From positions 75,990,633-76,054,632 of the forward strand of contig OY294068.1 of the NCBI GenBank assembly GCA_958510875.1: a DNA stretch of 64,000 bases, written 5' to 3'. Source of the stretch: Endomychus coccineus. Taxonomy: Eukaryota; Arthropoda; Insecta; Coleoptera; Endomychidae. The notes beneath the pieces are model-generated. The model made no database searches and was not told the DNA's origin. It was given only the letters and a program-made list of their open reading frames with translations. Shown here in pieces: positions 21,901-33,045 of this stretch. Both the position numbers and the translations under genes were made by a program. Each line of letters opens with the position of its first letter. Positions within the stretch are counted from its first letter, which is position 1.

Positions 21901-23640
21901 ATTCTCTGAAGACGAATGACCATAAGAAGTAGTAGAAAATGTGGAAGAAATTGAATTGGAAACAAGAAAACAAAATATTTTGTTAATTGCAGTTGAAAAA
22001 AATTATTTACCTAATACTGAGAGATTTTCGAAATACAGAAAATTAGTGAGAGGTACTGCCTGTATGTTTCGATTCATATAAAAACAAAATCACCACTACA
22101 TATTTGAAAGCTTCGGAGTTCGATGGATCAGAAGAAATCTTAGTTAAATACGTTCTAAGCATCAGTTTCACTCAAGAAATATCAGATTTGAAAAACAAGA
22201 AATCTTTGGGGAAATCAAACAGACTTTATACACTCATACCGTTTCTCGACAAAAAAGGTGTTCTCAGAATTAAAGGGTGACTGGAACAATCTAATGATCT
22301 GGATTTTACCAAAAACATTCTGCTATTCTTGATCCAAAACATCGTGTCATAAAATTGTTGAATGAAGATCATCTTAGATTTGAACATCAGGGACAAGTTC
22401 TTATTACGAATATACGAATGAGATTCGACAAAAATGTTGGATTCTAAATCTTAGTTAAATACGTTCTAAGCATCAGTTTCACTCAAGAAATATCAGATTT
22501 GAAAAACAAGAAATCTTTGGGGAAATCAAACAGACTTTATACACTCATACCGTTTCTCGACAAAAAAGGTGTTCTCAGAATTAAAGGGTGACTGGAACAA
22601 TCTAATGATCTGGATTTTTTCCAAAAACATTCTGCTATTCTTGATCCAAAACATCGTGTCATAAAATTGTTGAATGAAGATCATCTTAGATTTGAACATC
22701 AGGGACAAGTTCTTATTACGAATATACGAATGAGATTCGACAAAAATGTTGGATTCTAAATCTTAGTTAAATACGTTCTAAGCATCAGTTTCACTCAAGA
22801 AATATCAGATTTGAAAAACAAGAAATCTTTGGGGAAATCAAACAGACTTTATACACTCATACCGTTTCTCGACAAAAAAGGTGTTCTCAGAATTAAAGGG
22901 TGACTGGAACAATCTAATGATCTGGATTTTTTCCAAAAACATTCTGCTATTCTTGATCCAAAACATCGTGTCATAAAATTGTTGAATGAAGATCATCTTA
23001 GATTTGAACATCAGGGACAAGTTCTTATTACGAATATACGAATGAGATTCGACAAAAATGTTGGATTCTAAAATTGAAAAACGCTGTTCGAAAATGTAAA
23101 AATGAATGCTTCTCCTGTAAGAAAAGGAATATAGAACCACAAGTTCCTGAAATTGGTCAACTCTAGAGTTTTGTGAGACCATTTCCTGTGACTGGAATTG
23201 TTTATTTTGAACCAATAACGGTAACAATTATTGGTAGACGACATGAAAAACGCAGTACTGTTCTGTTTACTTGCATGAAAGTACGAACTGTCCACTTAGA
23301 AATAACAAATTCGCTCAATACCGACTCTGGTATTATGTCAATAAGGAGATTTGTAAGTGGACGAGCTTGAAAGTGACTTTGAGAGAAAGACATCCAGAAG
23401 AAGGAGTACTGAAGACATTAATAGCAGAAGCAGAGAATATGGTAAATAGTAGACCACTCTCGTACGTGTCCAGCGATTCTTCAAATCTTGAAAGTCCAAC
23501 CACTTTTTATTGAACTATTCGAACGGAACCTACTGGAAAATTCGAGGAAGTCGAAGTGAACTCAAGGAAACAATGGAAAGCGGGTATTGGTAGTATATCT
23601 ACTATAACAAAATGGTTGTTTTTATGAATGAAATCAATAA
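21901..23640 (+). pseudogene. BEL/Pao integrase with triplicated zinc domain and deleted core
   Basis: The linker after RNase H leads at 22070-22140 into TTTYLKASEFDGSEEIL. The zinc-binding region follows three times in tandem (22136-23070). After it come RNAVRKCKNECFSC and the first core strands (VTGIVYFEPITVTIIGRR, FTCMKVRTVHLEITNSLNTDS). At 23350 RRFV is followed directly by SLKVTLRERHPEEGVLKTL and AENMVNSRPLSYVS, which belong to the C-terminal end of the core. The intervening residues, with the DNG block and the catalytic glutamate, are gone; family comparison suggests about 100 codons. The rest to 23640 (FEEVEVNSRKQWKAGIG) is the C-terminal tail. Confidence 0.86.
22136..23070 (+). repeat. 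312-bp tandem triplication in the integrase
   Basis: Three head-to-tail copies start at 22136, 22447 and 22759 (AATCTTAGTTAAATACG) and end GTTGGATTCTAAA. The first is 311 bp because of one lost base in GGATTTTACC. Copies two and three appear identical, so the event is recent. The period of 312 is a multiple of three. Confidence 0.95.
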
Positions 23641-23726
23641 AACTAAGCTCAAAATGCATTTTAATAGAAAAACATTTCTCTGCAGCGACGGAATATAAAA
23701 ATAAAATAATGGTTGTGATTTCATCA

Positions 23727-23743
23727 CTCGGAGGAGAATGTTC
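23727..23743 (+). other. BEL polypurine tract
   Basis: CTCGGAGGAGAATGTTC directly before the 3' LTR; BEL elements usually have a purine run ending GGAGAATGT here. Confidence 0.65.
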
Positions 23744-23935
23744 TTGTTACTTTATACAATCTACTTGTTACATGATTCACTCGTTATGACAGATATAAAA
23801 TAAGATAGTTTTTAACATTGACATGTATTGTCAAAAGTGAAATATAAAAAGATCCATTAAGAATATAATTTCTCTGTTTATTTCAACCTTGAACTAGAGA
23901 AAAGAAACTCACAGTAAGACTGACTAGTCTGAACA
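23744..23935 (+). repeat. BEL/Pao 3' LTR (192 bp)
   Basis: Partner of 12360-12551, followed by the target copy GATAT. Confidence 0.94.
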
Positions 23936-23961
23936 GATATTTCACACTCAGGACTAAAGGC

Positions 23962-24082
23962 TTTTTTTTTGGCTAAAGCAGTTGGTGTTCAGGGTAATCC
24001 GATCAATCAAGAATATAAGGACACGTTTATATTCTTGATTGATCGAATTACCCTGAGAACCAACTGCTTTAGCCAAAAAAAA
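23962..24082. repeat. Near-perfect long hairpin, about 55-bp arms
   Basis: The left arm begins with T9 and GGCTAAAGCAGTTGGTG and runs to CAAGAATATA. The right arm, from TATATTCTTGATTGATCG to TTTAGCCAAAAAAAA, is its inverse with three or four mismatches. The loop is about 13 bases (AGGACACGT..). There is no coding frame. It could be a palindromic MITE, or a transcript from here could fold as a microRNA-like precursor. Confidence 0.85.
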
Positions 24083-24089
24083 GTTAAGA

Positions 24090-25915
24090 TAGAATCCTCA
24101 ATCAAGAATTTCCGGCACTACGAGGTGGATGAATGTTGATGATTGTATCAGAGAAATAAAGACTAGTTTCAACTTAAAAATTTGGTTTTAATCCTCTAAG
24201 GAATTATAAATGGAACAAAATTAATTTTTTTAATAACAGACTTATTTTATAAATTATCAAAGTTCAATACTGGAAAAGTAGAAAGTAGAATTCTTGATAA
24301 TTTGATTAATTGAATTGAAATTATTAATTTTATGAAGGAATATAATTTTTGAACCAAATTTCAAATTTAAGAAATGAAATTGTAGATGAAAACAAATTTG
24401 ATTAGATAACATAAACAACTGATTATGAAAATTTGGTTATTTCAACTAACAAAAATGTTACTGTCCTTGAAACTAGGTTAAGCTTAGAGGGAGTGCTCTG
24501 CCAGGAATTTCCCTCTACAACACGGCACGGGGAAAAAATGAAGACGTCTCGATCATTTAAACCCTGTAATACAGACAATACGAGCAATACCTTGGACACA
24601 AGTTCGAGCGACAAATAACTAAATCAGCAGGAATAATCAAGGATAATAAGTTTCTTATTGAAGTTATGGAAATTTATACTACAGATTGTATAAAAAAAAT
24701 TTGTGAGTTATTTTAGAAATTTGCAAGAGAACTATTAGAAAATAGTTTACGGAGTATAGTAGACTGAAATTGTGATCGTAGATTCTAAATGAATAATCTG
24801 TTCGAGCAATATTAGATGAATTACCTTTGTGGGATCATGAGCAGTAAATGAGAATTTCGGCCTTACTTAAGTTCACTCAGATCAATAATTATTGCGTTCT
24901 CTCACCAAGACTAGCCTAAGAAGACATATCCATTACAAATTCATATGAGGAAGGTTGAAAAAAGAAGATACGGAATACCATGCAACCACGTGAATAATTG
25001 CTAGGTCAAACAAGCCTTAGAGAACGACATTCTGACTACTAACTTGACAAATTAGATTCTGGATAAAGACAAGAGGAAGAATATTGTAAATGATTATCTA
25101 ATTCAGATTCTAGCTAGCAAAAGTGATCTGGTGTGAACACGTTGATGAGTCGATATCCATATAATTATCGAAAAATATCATCGATCAGAGAATATACACA
25201 TCGACATCTAGGCCTAGATCCAATAAAACATCAAATTACGTGTTCACTGTCGATAATGATCTTTCAATATATCCAATCAATAACAGATGAGATAAACGAT
25301 AAAAATACGACTCACCCAGATAAGGTCAAACCAAGATGATGATTCTTATCGATTTCCATTTTCTAGGCTCCCCTCTCATCGCGTGTCGGTCGAGTTTATG
25401 CGCAAGTCAAATAATCGATTTTCTACTAAAACATAGAAGTCGGTAACCATCTCTTCCCAAGTTTAATTATTTATAATTCCGAGCGGAAACCGTTATTAAA
25501 ATTATTCAAGCAATTAGACATAGCAACTTATATAGCGTTACAACATGACGATTTTGATGAGCGTAGAACAACTCGACGGTGTTGTTTTTCCGATGAAATA
25601 ATGTCTAATGTGGTGTTTCTGAAAAAGAAAAACGTAGCTGCCCGGGTTTTCATAGCACTTCAAAACCGATACTAGGGAAATGATAACCTTCAAGGTACAT
25701 TCCTATCAAAAAGTTACCAAGTACAAATTCCTTGGTCTACTTAGATTTTTGGAAGTGTTAACACGAATAATCAGATACATAGTATACGTCGGTCTTTGAA
25801 CCCCAACCTGCTCACATCCAAAGTTCCTGTCTTAATAGGGACACACAGTTCCTTTAACAACACAAATAGAGAATAAATTGGTGTTACACAAGTATGAGTT
25901 CATTTTAAAATTCTA
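24090..25915. other. Stretch without a recognisable gene
   Basis: AT-rich. A 62-codon frame at 24433-24618 is serine- and threonine-rich and carries no motif I recognise. A GC-richer patch at 25365-25400 has no visible structure. Nothing supported. Confidence 0.5.
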
Positions 25916-25917
25916 AA

Positions 25918-26085
25918 TATTTGAAGTTTGATTCTCATAATCCATATTGTAGATCTGTACTATATGTCTGTTGGTGCACTCATTAATGCAATAATGATAA
26001 TGAGATGCACCAATAGACTCCGAAACATGTAGTACAGATCTAAAAAACAGATTGTGAGAATCAAACTTTAAATGCTTAGAGTTTT
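25918..26085. repeat. Palindromic 3' region of the Penelope-like element
   Basis: AAGTTTGATTCTCATAATC..GTAGATCTGTACTATATGTCTGTTGGTGCACTCATTA pairs with an inverse ending GAGAATCAAACTT, with a small loop around 25985-25997. At the junction of the outer and inner stems one strand has GTC and the other CCGAAAC. The combination recalls hammerhead ribozymes, known from Penelope elements, but I could not find the required CUGANGA core. Confidence 0.75.
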
Positions 26086-26329
26086 TTTAATCAAAAACAG
26101 TGACCCAAAAATAAGAATTTGTATCAAAGTTTTCAATAAATCACTGTTTATTCCATGATAGATTCTTGCCCTGATTGTAATTTGTGAGCTCAAACAAGAA
26201 AATCAAGTAGGTCGTGGTTATGTGAAATACATAAACATACATTGAATAGTGGATATCCCCGGATATCCCGAATCACGGCTTAGATTATTTGGATGTTCTT
26301 CAGGATTTCTATCGCTTTAAGAATTTTTC

Positions 26330-26560
26330 GCTGATAGAAGTTTTGGGGCTTGGGCTAGGATTTTAATATTTTCGAGAGATTTGATGATTAGTGTGGAACT
26401 TGTGTTCCGCGAGTGCAGATCTACTGATGTCACGAAGCATTGTACAGCGCTCATATTATTTCATACAAGTAGCTACTACAGGACCAGTTTCACCAATGTA
26501 GACGTTACCACAACAACAGGAAATGCTATTAACACCTTCTAAATGAAGAGATGGAAGGGA
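26330..26560 (-). pseudogene. GIY-YIG endonuclease domain of the Penelope-like element
   Basis: The minus strand reads VNSISCCCGNVYIGETGPVV, an arginine-poor helix with a stop, YERCTMLRDI, then SALAEHKFHTNH. CGNVYIGETG is the second half of the GIY-YIG motif in the Penelope form (C-x-C-G-x-x-Y-I/V-G-E-T-G), and ALAEH matches the later conserved region. One stop lies within it. The domain would nick target DNA to prime reverse transcription. Confidence 0.8.
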
Positions 26561-26825
26561 ATCTTTGATAGGTCTGTGAAACTCAGATAATTTTGAAAGT
26601 GTGAAAAAACGTGTACAAATATTATGCTTCTTAACGATTTTGGAAATACGATGTGTTATATTTTTAATATATGGAAGATGGGCAGTGAATAAAGAAGGTG
26701 ATGGGTTTGTTGCTCAGGTTGATTTGAATCGTAAAGCGAAGAGTATTTCTTTATGGTTTTTTGAAGGTTGTAATGGGAGAAATTATTCGATAATAAGACA
26801 GATGAAAGGTGCTTTAATTCTGATT

Positions 26826-27765
26826 TTAAGGATTGAAGTTTATAACAAATTGCTTCTGGGCAGAGCGGTGGTGGGAAAGGCCACCGGGGTATATATCGGT
26901 TTCAGTGGGTTTTCTATACACAGAATGTTCCAAAGTACTATGTCTAGATAATATATCAAGGTACATGTGTGAACCTCTCGATTCAACTTCCATGGTGAAA
27001 CAGATATTGTTGGAATGAAATGAATTTGAATGATTGAGGAAGGGGACAAGACTTTCGCGACCATGTTGCACATTAACGAGAGTGTCGTCGACATATTCAA
27101 ATCAACATTTCGACTTGAGAACAGAGTAGTCAATAGGATGTTGCTCGAAAGCCTTGAAGATATTACCTATGACTGTAGAAATCTCCTAAGGAGTGCTTGT
27201 AAAACTTGCCATCCTACAGAAAATATGTGGAAGATAGACCAACATGAATTATTGGGAGTAAGTCCATTGGAATGTTCTTGGCAGGGAACAGTTGAGAAAT
27301 TATGGAAAGATTGTCTGGAATAGGAACATTTGTAAAGAGGGATTCGACGTCGAAGCTGAACAACTTTTGGTCAACAAAATGAATTTGAGATAAAACTGTT
27401 GGAATTACATACAAGAGGTTTGAGAACAGATGACAAATATCGAGAGAGTTTATAAGTAGGGGATCCGATAGAGCTGACAATTGGTCTTAGGGGAACTGAG
27501 GGTTTATGAATGTTAGGCGAATCATATAATTGGAGGCGAATCATATAATTGCGGATGATTTGTGAAACTGAACGTAGGGTCTTCACGTAGGAATTCATAG
27601 AAATTAGTACGGAGATGTTGCAAGATCATAATCTGAACAATCCACGACAATAGTGGAGTTTCCTTGTATCAGCTTTTAAAATAGCTAAGTCAGGATTTGA
27701 TTTGAGGGAATTAAGAGATTGGACTAAACGTCCAGGGCAATTTTATTCCGTTACCATATACAGGG
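26826..27765 (-). pseudogene. Penelope-type reverse transcriptase
   Basis: Blocks in order from 27765: SLKSNPDLAILKADT; NIHKPSVPLRPIVSSIGSPTYKLSRYLSSVLKPL (the family signature); FSFDVESLFTNVPIPDNLSIISQLF with the first catalytic aspartate; LTTLFSSRNVDLNMS and FIPTISVSPWKLNREV; and YLDILSRHSTLEHSVYRKPTETDIYP, the thumb region ending SAQKQFVINFNP. Each block is in a different frame from its neighbour. The YADD box could not be placed. The order and the strong SIGSPTY block make the family assignment secure. Confidence 0.87.
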
Positions 27766-27840
27766 TTCAATTCATTTTATTGAATTTGACCTATATTACA
27801 CAGTCGCGTAATATTCTGTTTTTAAATAGCAAACCCTGTA
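27759..27840. repeat. Short 82-bp element with TACAGGGTT ends
   Basis: TACAGGGTT and AACCCTGTA are inverted at the ends. The start resembles that of the IS630-like transposon at 46533. It could be a tiny deletion derivative, but the TIR is only 9 bp and a flanking TA is present only on the left. Confidence 0.3.
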
Positions 27841-28309
27841 GTTAAAAGTAAAGTAAACAGATAGACATCTAAATTATTTTTCAATCCATATTTAAGTTCC
27901 CTACAGTTACTTAAACAGTTCTTTGTTAAATAGCTGACTTTTATTTTGAACATAGATGAATTTCTTAATACTCTCATCATCAAATCTTTCATTGAATTTC
28001 AAATCTCCTCTCATTTTGAGATTGTTATTGTGTGGTGAAACAGTTTGACGAAACATGGGATCTGTAAATTACTACATTCCCGTCAATAACTCATAAATTG
28101 ATAACAATCATAATATTAATATTATAAAATTTCTCATTCTCACAACAATTTTTTCATTGAAATGTGGCCTACATTCAAGCGTGCCTACCTAAAACCCTCG
28201 TAGTAGTATAAAAGGCAAGATTTTTGATGATTCCAACCATGTAAATATCTATAGGAAGAGGAAAGCTCATCCACCTTCTATAGAGGTTTTTTTTTTGCGT
28301 ATAGGATGA

Positions 28310-28512
28310 GAAATCTTGCATAGACGCCTCGGGTGCCTGTGCCCCCGGGTGTGCCGGATTCCTAACGATTATTAAAACCCCTCCTCCGTGAGGTTAGTTC
28401 TCCATCCTAAGGGGAGCCCCACAGCACTGCGGTCATTATAGTCCTATTGTGCCCTCACTTGTTTCTAACTAACCCCTCATCAGTCCGGTGTATTCCATGA
28501 ATTTCAGTAGCC

Positions 28513-28513
<1 letters not shown>
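28310..28513 (-). other. 3' end and UTR of the large LINE (LINE-A)
   Basis: On the minus strand the first bases read LLKFMEYTGLMRG followed by a stop, the usual last residues of RNase H-bearing LINEs. Then AGGGCACAATAGGACTATAATGACCGCAGTGC follows, a 3' UTR block resembling that at 54660-54710. The matching coding part begins at 30386, on the other side of LINE-B. Confidence 0.72.
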
Positions 28514-28586
<73 letters not shown>

Positions 28587-28603
28587 GTAATAATAATAAT
28601 AAT
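28514..28603. repeat. TAA/ATT microsatellite, tail of LINE-B
   Basis: About 27 units of TAA with two TAG interruptions, followed by ATAGATTTATTCATAATAAATG. Read on the minus strand it is an (ATT)n tail next to the LINE-B 3' UTR. Confidence 0.93.
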
Positions 28604-28799
28604 AAATAGATTTATTCATAATAAATGTGTATGTAATACAATGATTATAAGAAATTACTTAGAATAGATTCACATATACCATAAATGAGTAGAGCTAATC
28701 ACAAAAGATAAATCTTGTGTGTTATAGATAATACATGAGGAAAAATATAATAATAAAATTTGATATACTTAACAATAATATGCAACTTCAAATATGTAC

Positions 28800-28830
<31 letters not shown>

Positions 28831-29063
28831 TATAAATATATACATATATATAAATAAATACATATATATAAATAAAACATTAATCATAAAACATGCACAT
28901 ATTATTTACTTACACACATTTATACACGCATACTATATTATATACTAATAAGATCATCCACTGTCATATATACATATATATTTATTTATAACTGCCGTTC
29001 GCTTAGTTAATTTAATTTGTTCAGTTGATTATAATTTATTAATATGAGTAATTAGTAATTTTT

Positions 29064-30360
29064 TTAATCAATTGCAGAATGAATTGTATGCCTATGTACT
29101 GACTGAATGTATTTGAATAAATTGATTTTGAAAATTTCCATTGATTTGGAGTTTATTAGGTCTTCCGGCCAATTATTGTAAGGACTCGGAGCTAAAAATG
29201 CATATGATCTTTGTCCTATAGTTTTATATACAAAAGGAGGTAAGTAGTGATGCATTCTATTTCTGGTATTATACTCATGTGGGTTTAAATTTAAAAAGTT
29301 CTTTTTTAGATGTTCTCTCAGTAATATTCTATAATAAAAAAGTTGCCTGGGATCTAGTAGTTTTGATTTGTTAAGTAAGGTAGTTGTTGGACAATATTAT
29401 GATTCTTTTATTAAAATACGAATAAACCTTTCTTGAATAATTTCCAATGAATGAATATGAGTTTTAGATGCACCGCCCCATGACAACAAACCATACCTTA
29501 GATGCGATTCTACTAACGCATAATATAAAACTTTTAATTGATTCAAATCTAAAATGCCTCTCAATTTTTTGAATCTATGGACTGTTATTCGCAATTTTTT
29601 AACAATGTATTCTATTTGGAAATTCCATTTTGAGTGGGGGTCAATTATAATTCCCAGGTATTTAGTATGTGCTTGTGATTTTATTTCTGATTCGATTCCA
29701 TTTTCAGATTCAAGATACAAGGTATTAAAATCAGGCAAAGAATTTATATATAAGCCAAAAGGCATAAAAACGGTTTTGGAGAAATTTATAGTGAGCAGCT
29801 TAAAATCGAACCAATTTTTTATATTCCGCAAATCTAATTCTACTTTAATTTTCAGCTTTTCCCATGTTATATCTTCCTAGAACACCACAGTATCATCGGC
29901 AAAGCTGATTATTATGTCGGTGGAATTAATAGTAAAAATATTATTAATATATATATTGAATAAAATTGGTCCAATCACTGTGCCCGGAGGAATACCATAC
30001 TTTACTTCAATAAAAGCACACACTGAGTCACTTATTTTGACACATTGGTACCTATTGCATGAATAACTGTAAAATAATTTCAACTCGTTATTTCTAAAAC
30101 CCTGTATCCTGTAAAGAACGTAATAATTGTCTATGTGGTACAGTGTCAAAAGCATTTTTTAGATCAATAAATACGCAAAGTGGTTTTTTTCCTTCATCCA
30201 ATACGTCATATATTAAATTCGTTAGTCGTAACATAGCATCTTCAGTTGACGTATTTTTTTGAATCCATATTGTTGTTCGGATATCAAATTGAACTTTGTA
30301 ATAAATGACGACATTCGTTTTTTTAGAATTGTTTCTACAATTTTTGTTATATTCGTGATA
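29064..30360 (-). pseudogene. LINE-B reverse transcriptase
   Basis: The frame pieces in order are IQKNTSTEDAMLRLTNLIYDVLDEGKKPLCVFIDLKNAFDTVPHRQLL, with the first catalytic aspartate in FIDLKNAF. KYGIPPGTVIGPILFNIYIN and SFADDTVVF (intact FADD) follow, separated by a frameshift near 30100. Then come WFDFKLLTINFSKTVFM, TKYLGIIIDPHSKWNFQI and ESHLRYGLLSWGG. The C-terminus is NTRNRMHHYLPPFVYKT and LAPSPYNNWPEDL with a stop at 29064. Only a few breaks (one stop at 29877, one near 29396) interrupt it, so this copy is fairly young. It would copy its RNA at a nicked target. Confidence 0.9.
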
Positions 30361-30385
30361 AGCGATATATATAGGGAATACTTCT

Positions 30386-33045
30386 GATTTTCTGATTTCC
30401 TCGGGTGTAGTCTTATCGTTTCCGAGGTATGTCCGACGATCTACCGTGTATGCCGTGCACTGACACAGCACATGCATAGGTGTCTCATCTTCCACGCCAC
30501 AACCCCTGCAAGTGGACTGATCTACCAGTCCTATCGTGTAGAGGTGTTTGTTGCATGGGGCGTGTCCGGTCAGGAATGCAACAAGATTCCGTATTTCTTG
30601 TCTGCTGAACGTCAGCAGATTTTTCACTTGTTGCTGCTGGAGATCTCCCATCAGTCGCTTGGAGTGCGACATACGGGACAGTTCTCTCCAGTAGGCACGG
30701 TGCTCTATCTCGAGCCATTTTTGGATAACAGATTTCGCTGTGGCATGAGAAATGCCACAGGTTGGCTCTGGTCCAATCAGTGGTTTTTCCGCCCCCGCTT
30801 CAGCGAGTGCGATGGCAGTTTCTGTCCCTTCTCGTTTGGTCTCTTCAGACTCCCACACGAGTGTGTGGGGTGCATTATTAGTGCCGTTAGTTCTTTGACG
30901 CAATCAAGTACACATTGTGAGGTGATTGTGTATGACTCCAGTGCCTTAAGCACTGTCAGGTTGCTCACTATAATTGTGATTTGTCTATTCTCATAGGCTC
31001 TCTCCCTCATAATTTGAGCACATGTTGTAATTGCAACTATTTTTGCTTGGGATTCTGTCGCAAAAGTCCCTAGGTTCAAAGAAATTCTTTCCCCTTGGTC
31101 CGTTTTCTCGACTATTCCAGCACCCGTACTTTTTTCCGTCTTGGTGCCCTCGGTAAGCCATATAGAATCCCCTGGTATCATATGAGGACTGCCCTCAGGG
31201 TTCTCCTGCCCATTCACGGTTTTAATCATGAAAGGCACGGAAGTGCTGTGAACCTTGATCCTGTCGGATCTCATTCCTAATGGCCCAGGTGATGCAAGCA
31301 ATCCGAAGATGCTTCGGCCTTTTTGTTCAGCCTTTTCTTGGCCGATAAGATCGAAGCGATACACTCCTCTTATAGCCTCTGCCTGAACGGCGAGGTGCAG
31401 TGGTTCCAACCCCAACAGCTTCTCCATAGCTGCCGTTGGGGTGGTCGACATTGCACCTGTTACTCCTAAACATGCCAGCCTCTGAACTCTGTTCAGTGAA
31501 TGCTGGGATGCTTTAGTTTTTGTTTTTGGCCACCACACGATGGCGGCGTATGTTACAATGGGTCTCACTATGGTTGTGTACACCCGGTGTACCATCCGTG
31601 GAGTGAGTCCCCAGATTCTCCCGACTGTACGACTACAGGTCCACAGGGCCCTTATCGCTTTGTTAGCGGTTTTCGCCAGATGCTTTCCAAAGGTCAGCCT
31701 TTTATCTAGGCTTACCCCAAGGTACTTGACCGTGTCATCAGAGATGCTATTGTGCTCCCAAACTTCCCTTGTACTGTAATGACTATGTCATCCGCATATC
31801 CGATTACGCAGAATCCTTTGCTCTCAAGGAGTATCAGAAGTTCGTCCACCACCAGACTTCACAGCAGAGGTGACAATACACCACCCTGCGGACATCCTCC
31901 AGTAACCCGCACCTTCTTTTCAACTTCATTGAGAGTTCCTATGACTGTCCTGCATCGGAGCATGTTGTGGATCCATCTGCACAGCAGATCTTCCACCGCT
32001 CGCTCTCGGGTTGCTCGGGCAATTGATTCGAATGAGGTGTTGTCAAAAGCTCCATCTATGTCCAGAAAGCTCGCTAGCGCTATTTCTTTGCATTCCAGCG
32101 ATTTTTCTGCTCTCTGTATTAACTCGTATACTGCCATTTCACAGGATATCCCGATCTGGTAAGCATACTGATTGCGATGTTCTCATAAGAGTTCCATCTC
32201 TAACATGCCTGTCGATCAGTTTTTCTAGTGTTTTCAGGAGAAACGAAGTTAGACTGATCGGACAGAAAGATTTTGGCTGGGCGTAAGACTCTCGCCCTGG
32301 CTCTGGTATAAATACCTCCTTTGGCGCCCTCCACTCCTCCGGTATGTAGCTCAATGCCAGGCTGGCTCTCAGCATTTCACACAGGATAGGGGCCAGTATA
32401 TCGATTGCCTGCTGCAGTAAAGCGGCATCGATTCCTGGCGACTTATATGGTTTGAATGAATTTATTGCCCATTTGATTTTTGATTTGTTATTAATACTCG
32501 CAGCCAGAGCCCAGTTTTCCTTCCGCCCTCTCGTTTGAGGTATGGGGTCTTCTGGTTCTGTTAAACTACGGCCGTTTCCGCACCATGATCCAGGGAATTG
32601 AGTCTGGAGCAACAGCTTTAGCGTCTTTTCTTCTGTTTTGGTGTATCTTCCTTGTGGTTTTCCACAGGAGCCCGTTTTCTGTCGTGGTCCAGTTGCTAGT
32701 ACCTTGTGGAGTCTAGCGTAGCTGGGCATATCCTCTATGCCCTGGAAATACTTCCTCCACGGGATCCTTCGCGCTTTCTTGATAGTGTTGTTATACGCAG
32801 TCAGTGCCATGCGGTATTCATCCCAATAGGTGCTGATCCGCTTGGCTTTGTTGAACAGTCTTCTCACCGTCGCCCTCATAGCGGACAGTTCTGAATTCCA
32901 TCAAGGGGCAGAGCTTCCCTTTTTTTCGCCTTCAGGGAGCATGAGGCTCCAAAGGCTGTTATTATGGCTGAGGTATCAGTTGTCACCATTGTCTTTAACT
33001 CTGGCACTGTAGGTGCCTTCGTTGGCAGTCCCCAAGTGCCTATTG
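30386..33045 (-). pseudogene. R1/LOA/I-group LINE-A: RT and RNase H
   Basis: From 33045: a linker (GTWGLPTKAPTVPELKTM), then MRATVRRLFNKAKRISTYW, TGSCGKPQGRYTK and FKPYKSPGIDAALLQ. CPISLTSFLLKTLEKLIDRHV and SFLDIDGAFDNTS follow, then VTGGCPQGGVLSPLL with a tryptophan-to-stop change. GYADDIVITVQG (31780-31815) is the intact catalytic box. A long intact frame (31595-30777) holds VRPIVTYAAIVWW, the RNase H start (IWLTEGTKTEKSTGAGI) and TFATESQAKIVAI. The last piece has a zinc-finger-like CRGCGVEDETPMHVLCQC at about 30505. The clade rests on the RNase H plus zinc end. The 5' half with the endonuclease is missing. Confidence 0.88.

Larger units (their letters stand above)
12360..23935 (+). mobile_element. 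BEL/Pao LTR retrotransposon, complete ends, 11.6 kb with insertions
   Basis: LTRs of 192 bp at 12360-12551 and 23744-23935 are nearly identical, begin TGTTACTTT and end CTGAACA. GATAT lies just outside each (12355-12359 and 23936-23940), a perfect 5-bp target duplication. The plus strand has, in order, a gag start, a DUF1759-like gag, BEL-type zinc knuckles, a DUF1758-like protease, RT with YVDD, an RNase H-like part and integrase. A hAT transposon (12806-15440) lies in gag and a foldback element (16963-19936) lies between protease and RT. The reading frame continues cleanly from one side to the other at both insertion sites, which confirms their boundaries. The element itself is dead, with many stops. 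Confidence 0.95.
25918..27770 (-). mobile_element. Penelope-like element with GIY-YIG endonuclease, decayed
   Basis: On the minus strand the order is RT then GIY-YIG endonuclease, then a palindromic 3' region, as in endonuclease-positive Penelope elements. Both domains are present but full of stops and frameshifts. The 5' end is taken as the first recognisable Penelope residues near 27765. The 3' end is taken as the edge of the inverted repeat at 25918. Neither end is fixed by a target duplication. Confidence 0.83.
28514..30385 (-). mobile_element. CR1/jockey-group LINE-B, nested in LINE-A
   Basis: The RT runs on the minus strand from about 30360 to 29064, followed by a 460-bp AT-rich 3' UTR with a (TA)n run at 28800-28824 and an (ATT)n tail at 28514-28603. 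On either side are parts of the same larger LINE (its RNase H end at 30386 and its 3' UTR at 28513), so this one inserted there. It starts within the RT fingers, so it is 5'-truncated. Confidence 0.83.

Noticed and set aside
22136..23070. Satellite array
   Set aside because: Only three units, which are part of the integrase gene and match a single-copy version at 18466-19126.
25960..26040. Hammerhead ribozyme in the Penelope-like element
   Set aside because: The GTC and GAAAC positions are suggestive, but the CUGANGA core is absent on both strands.
28514..28603. CRISPR-like or satellite array
   Set aside because: It is a simple trinucleotide microsatellite linked to a LINE tail; nothing else in the window resembles a CRISPR array.
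28699..28948. Frames of about 62 codons on both strands rich in Y, I and M
   Set aside because: They are translations of the TA-repeat block and have no coding value.
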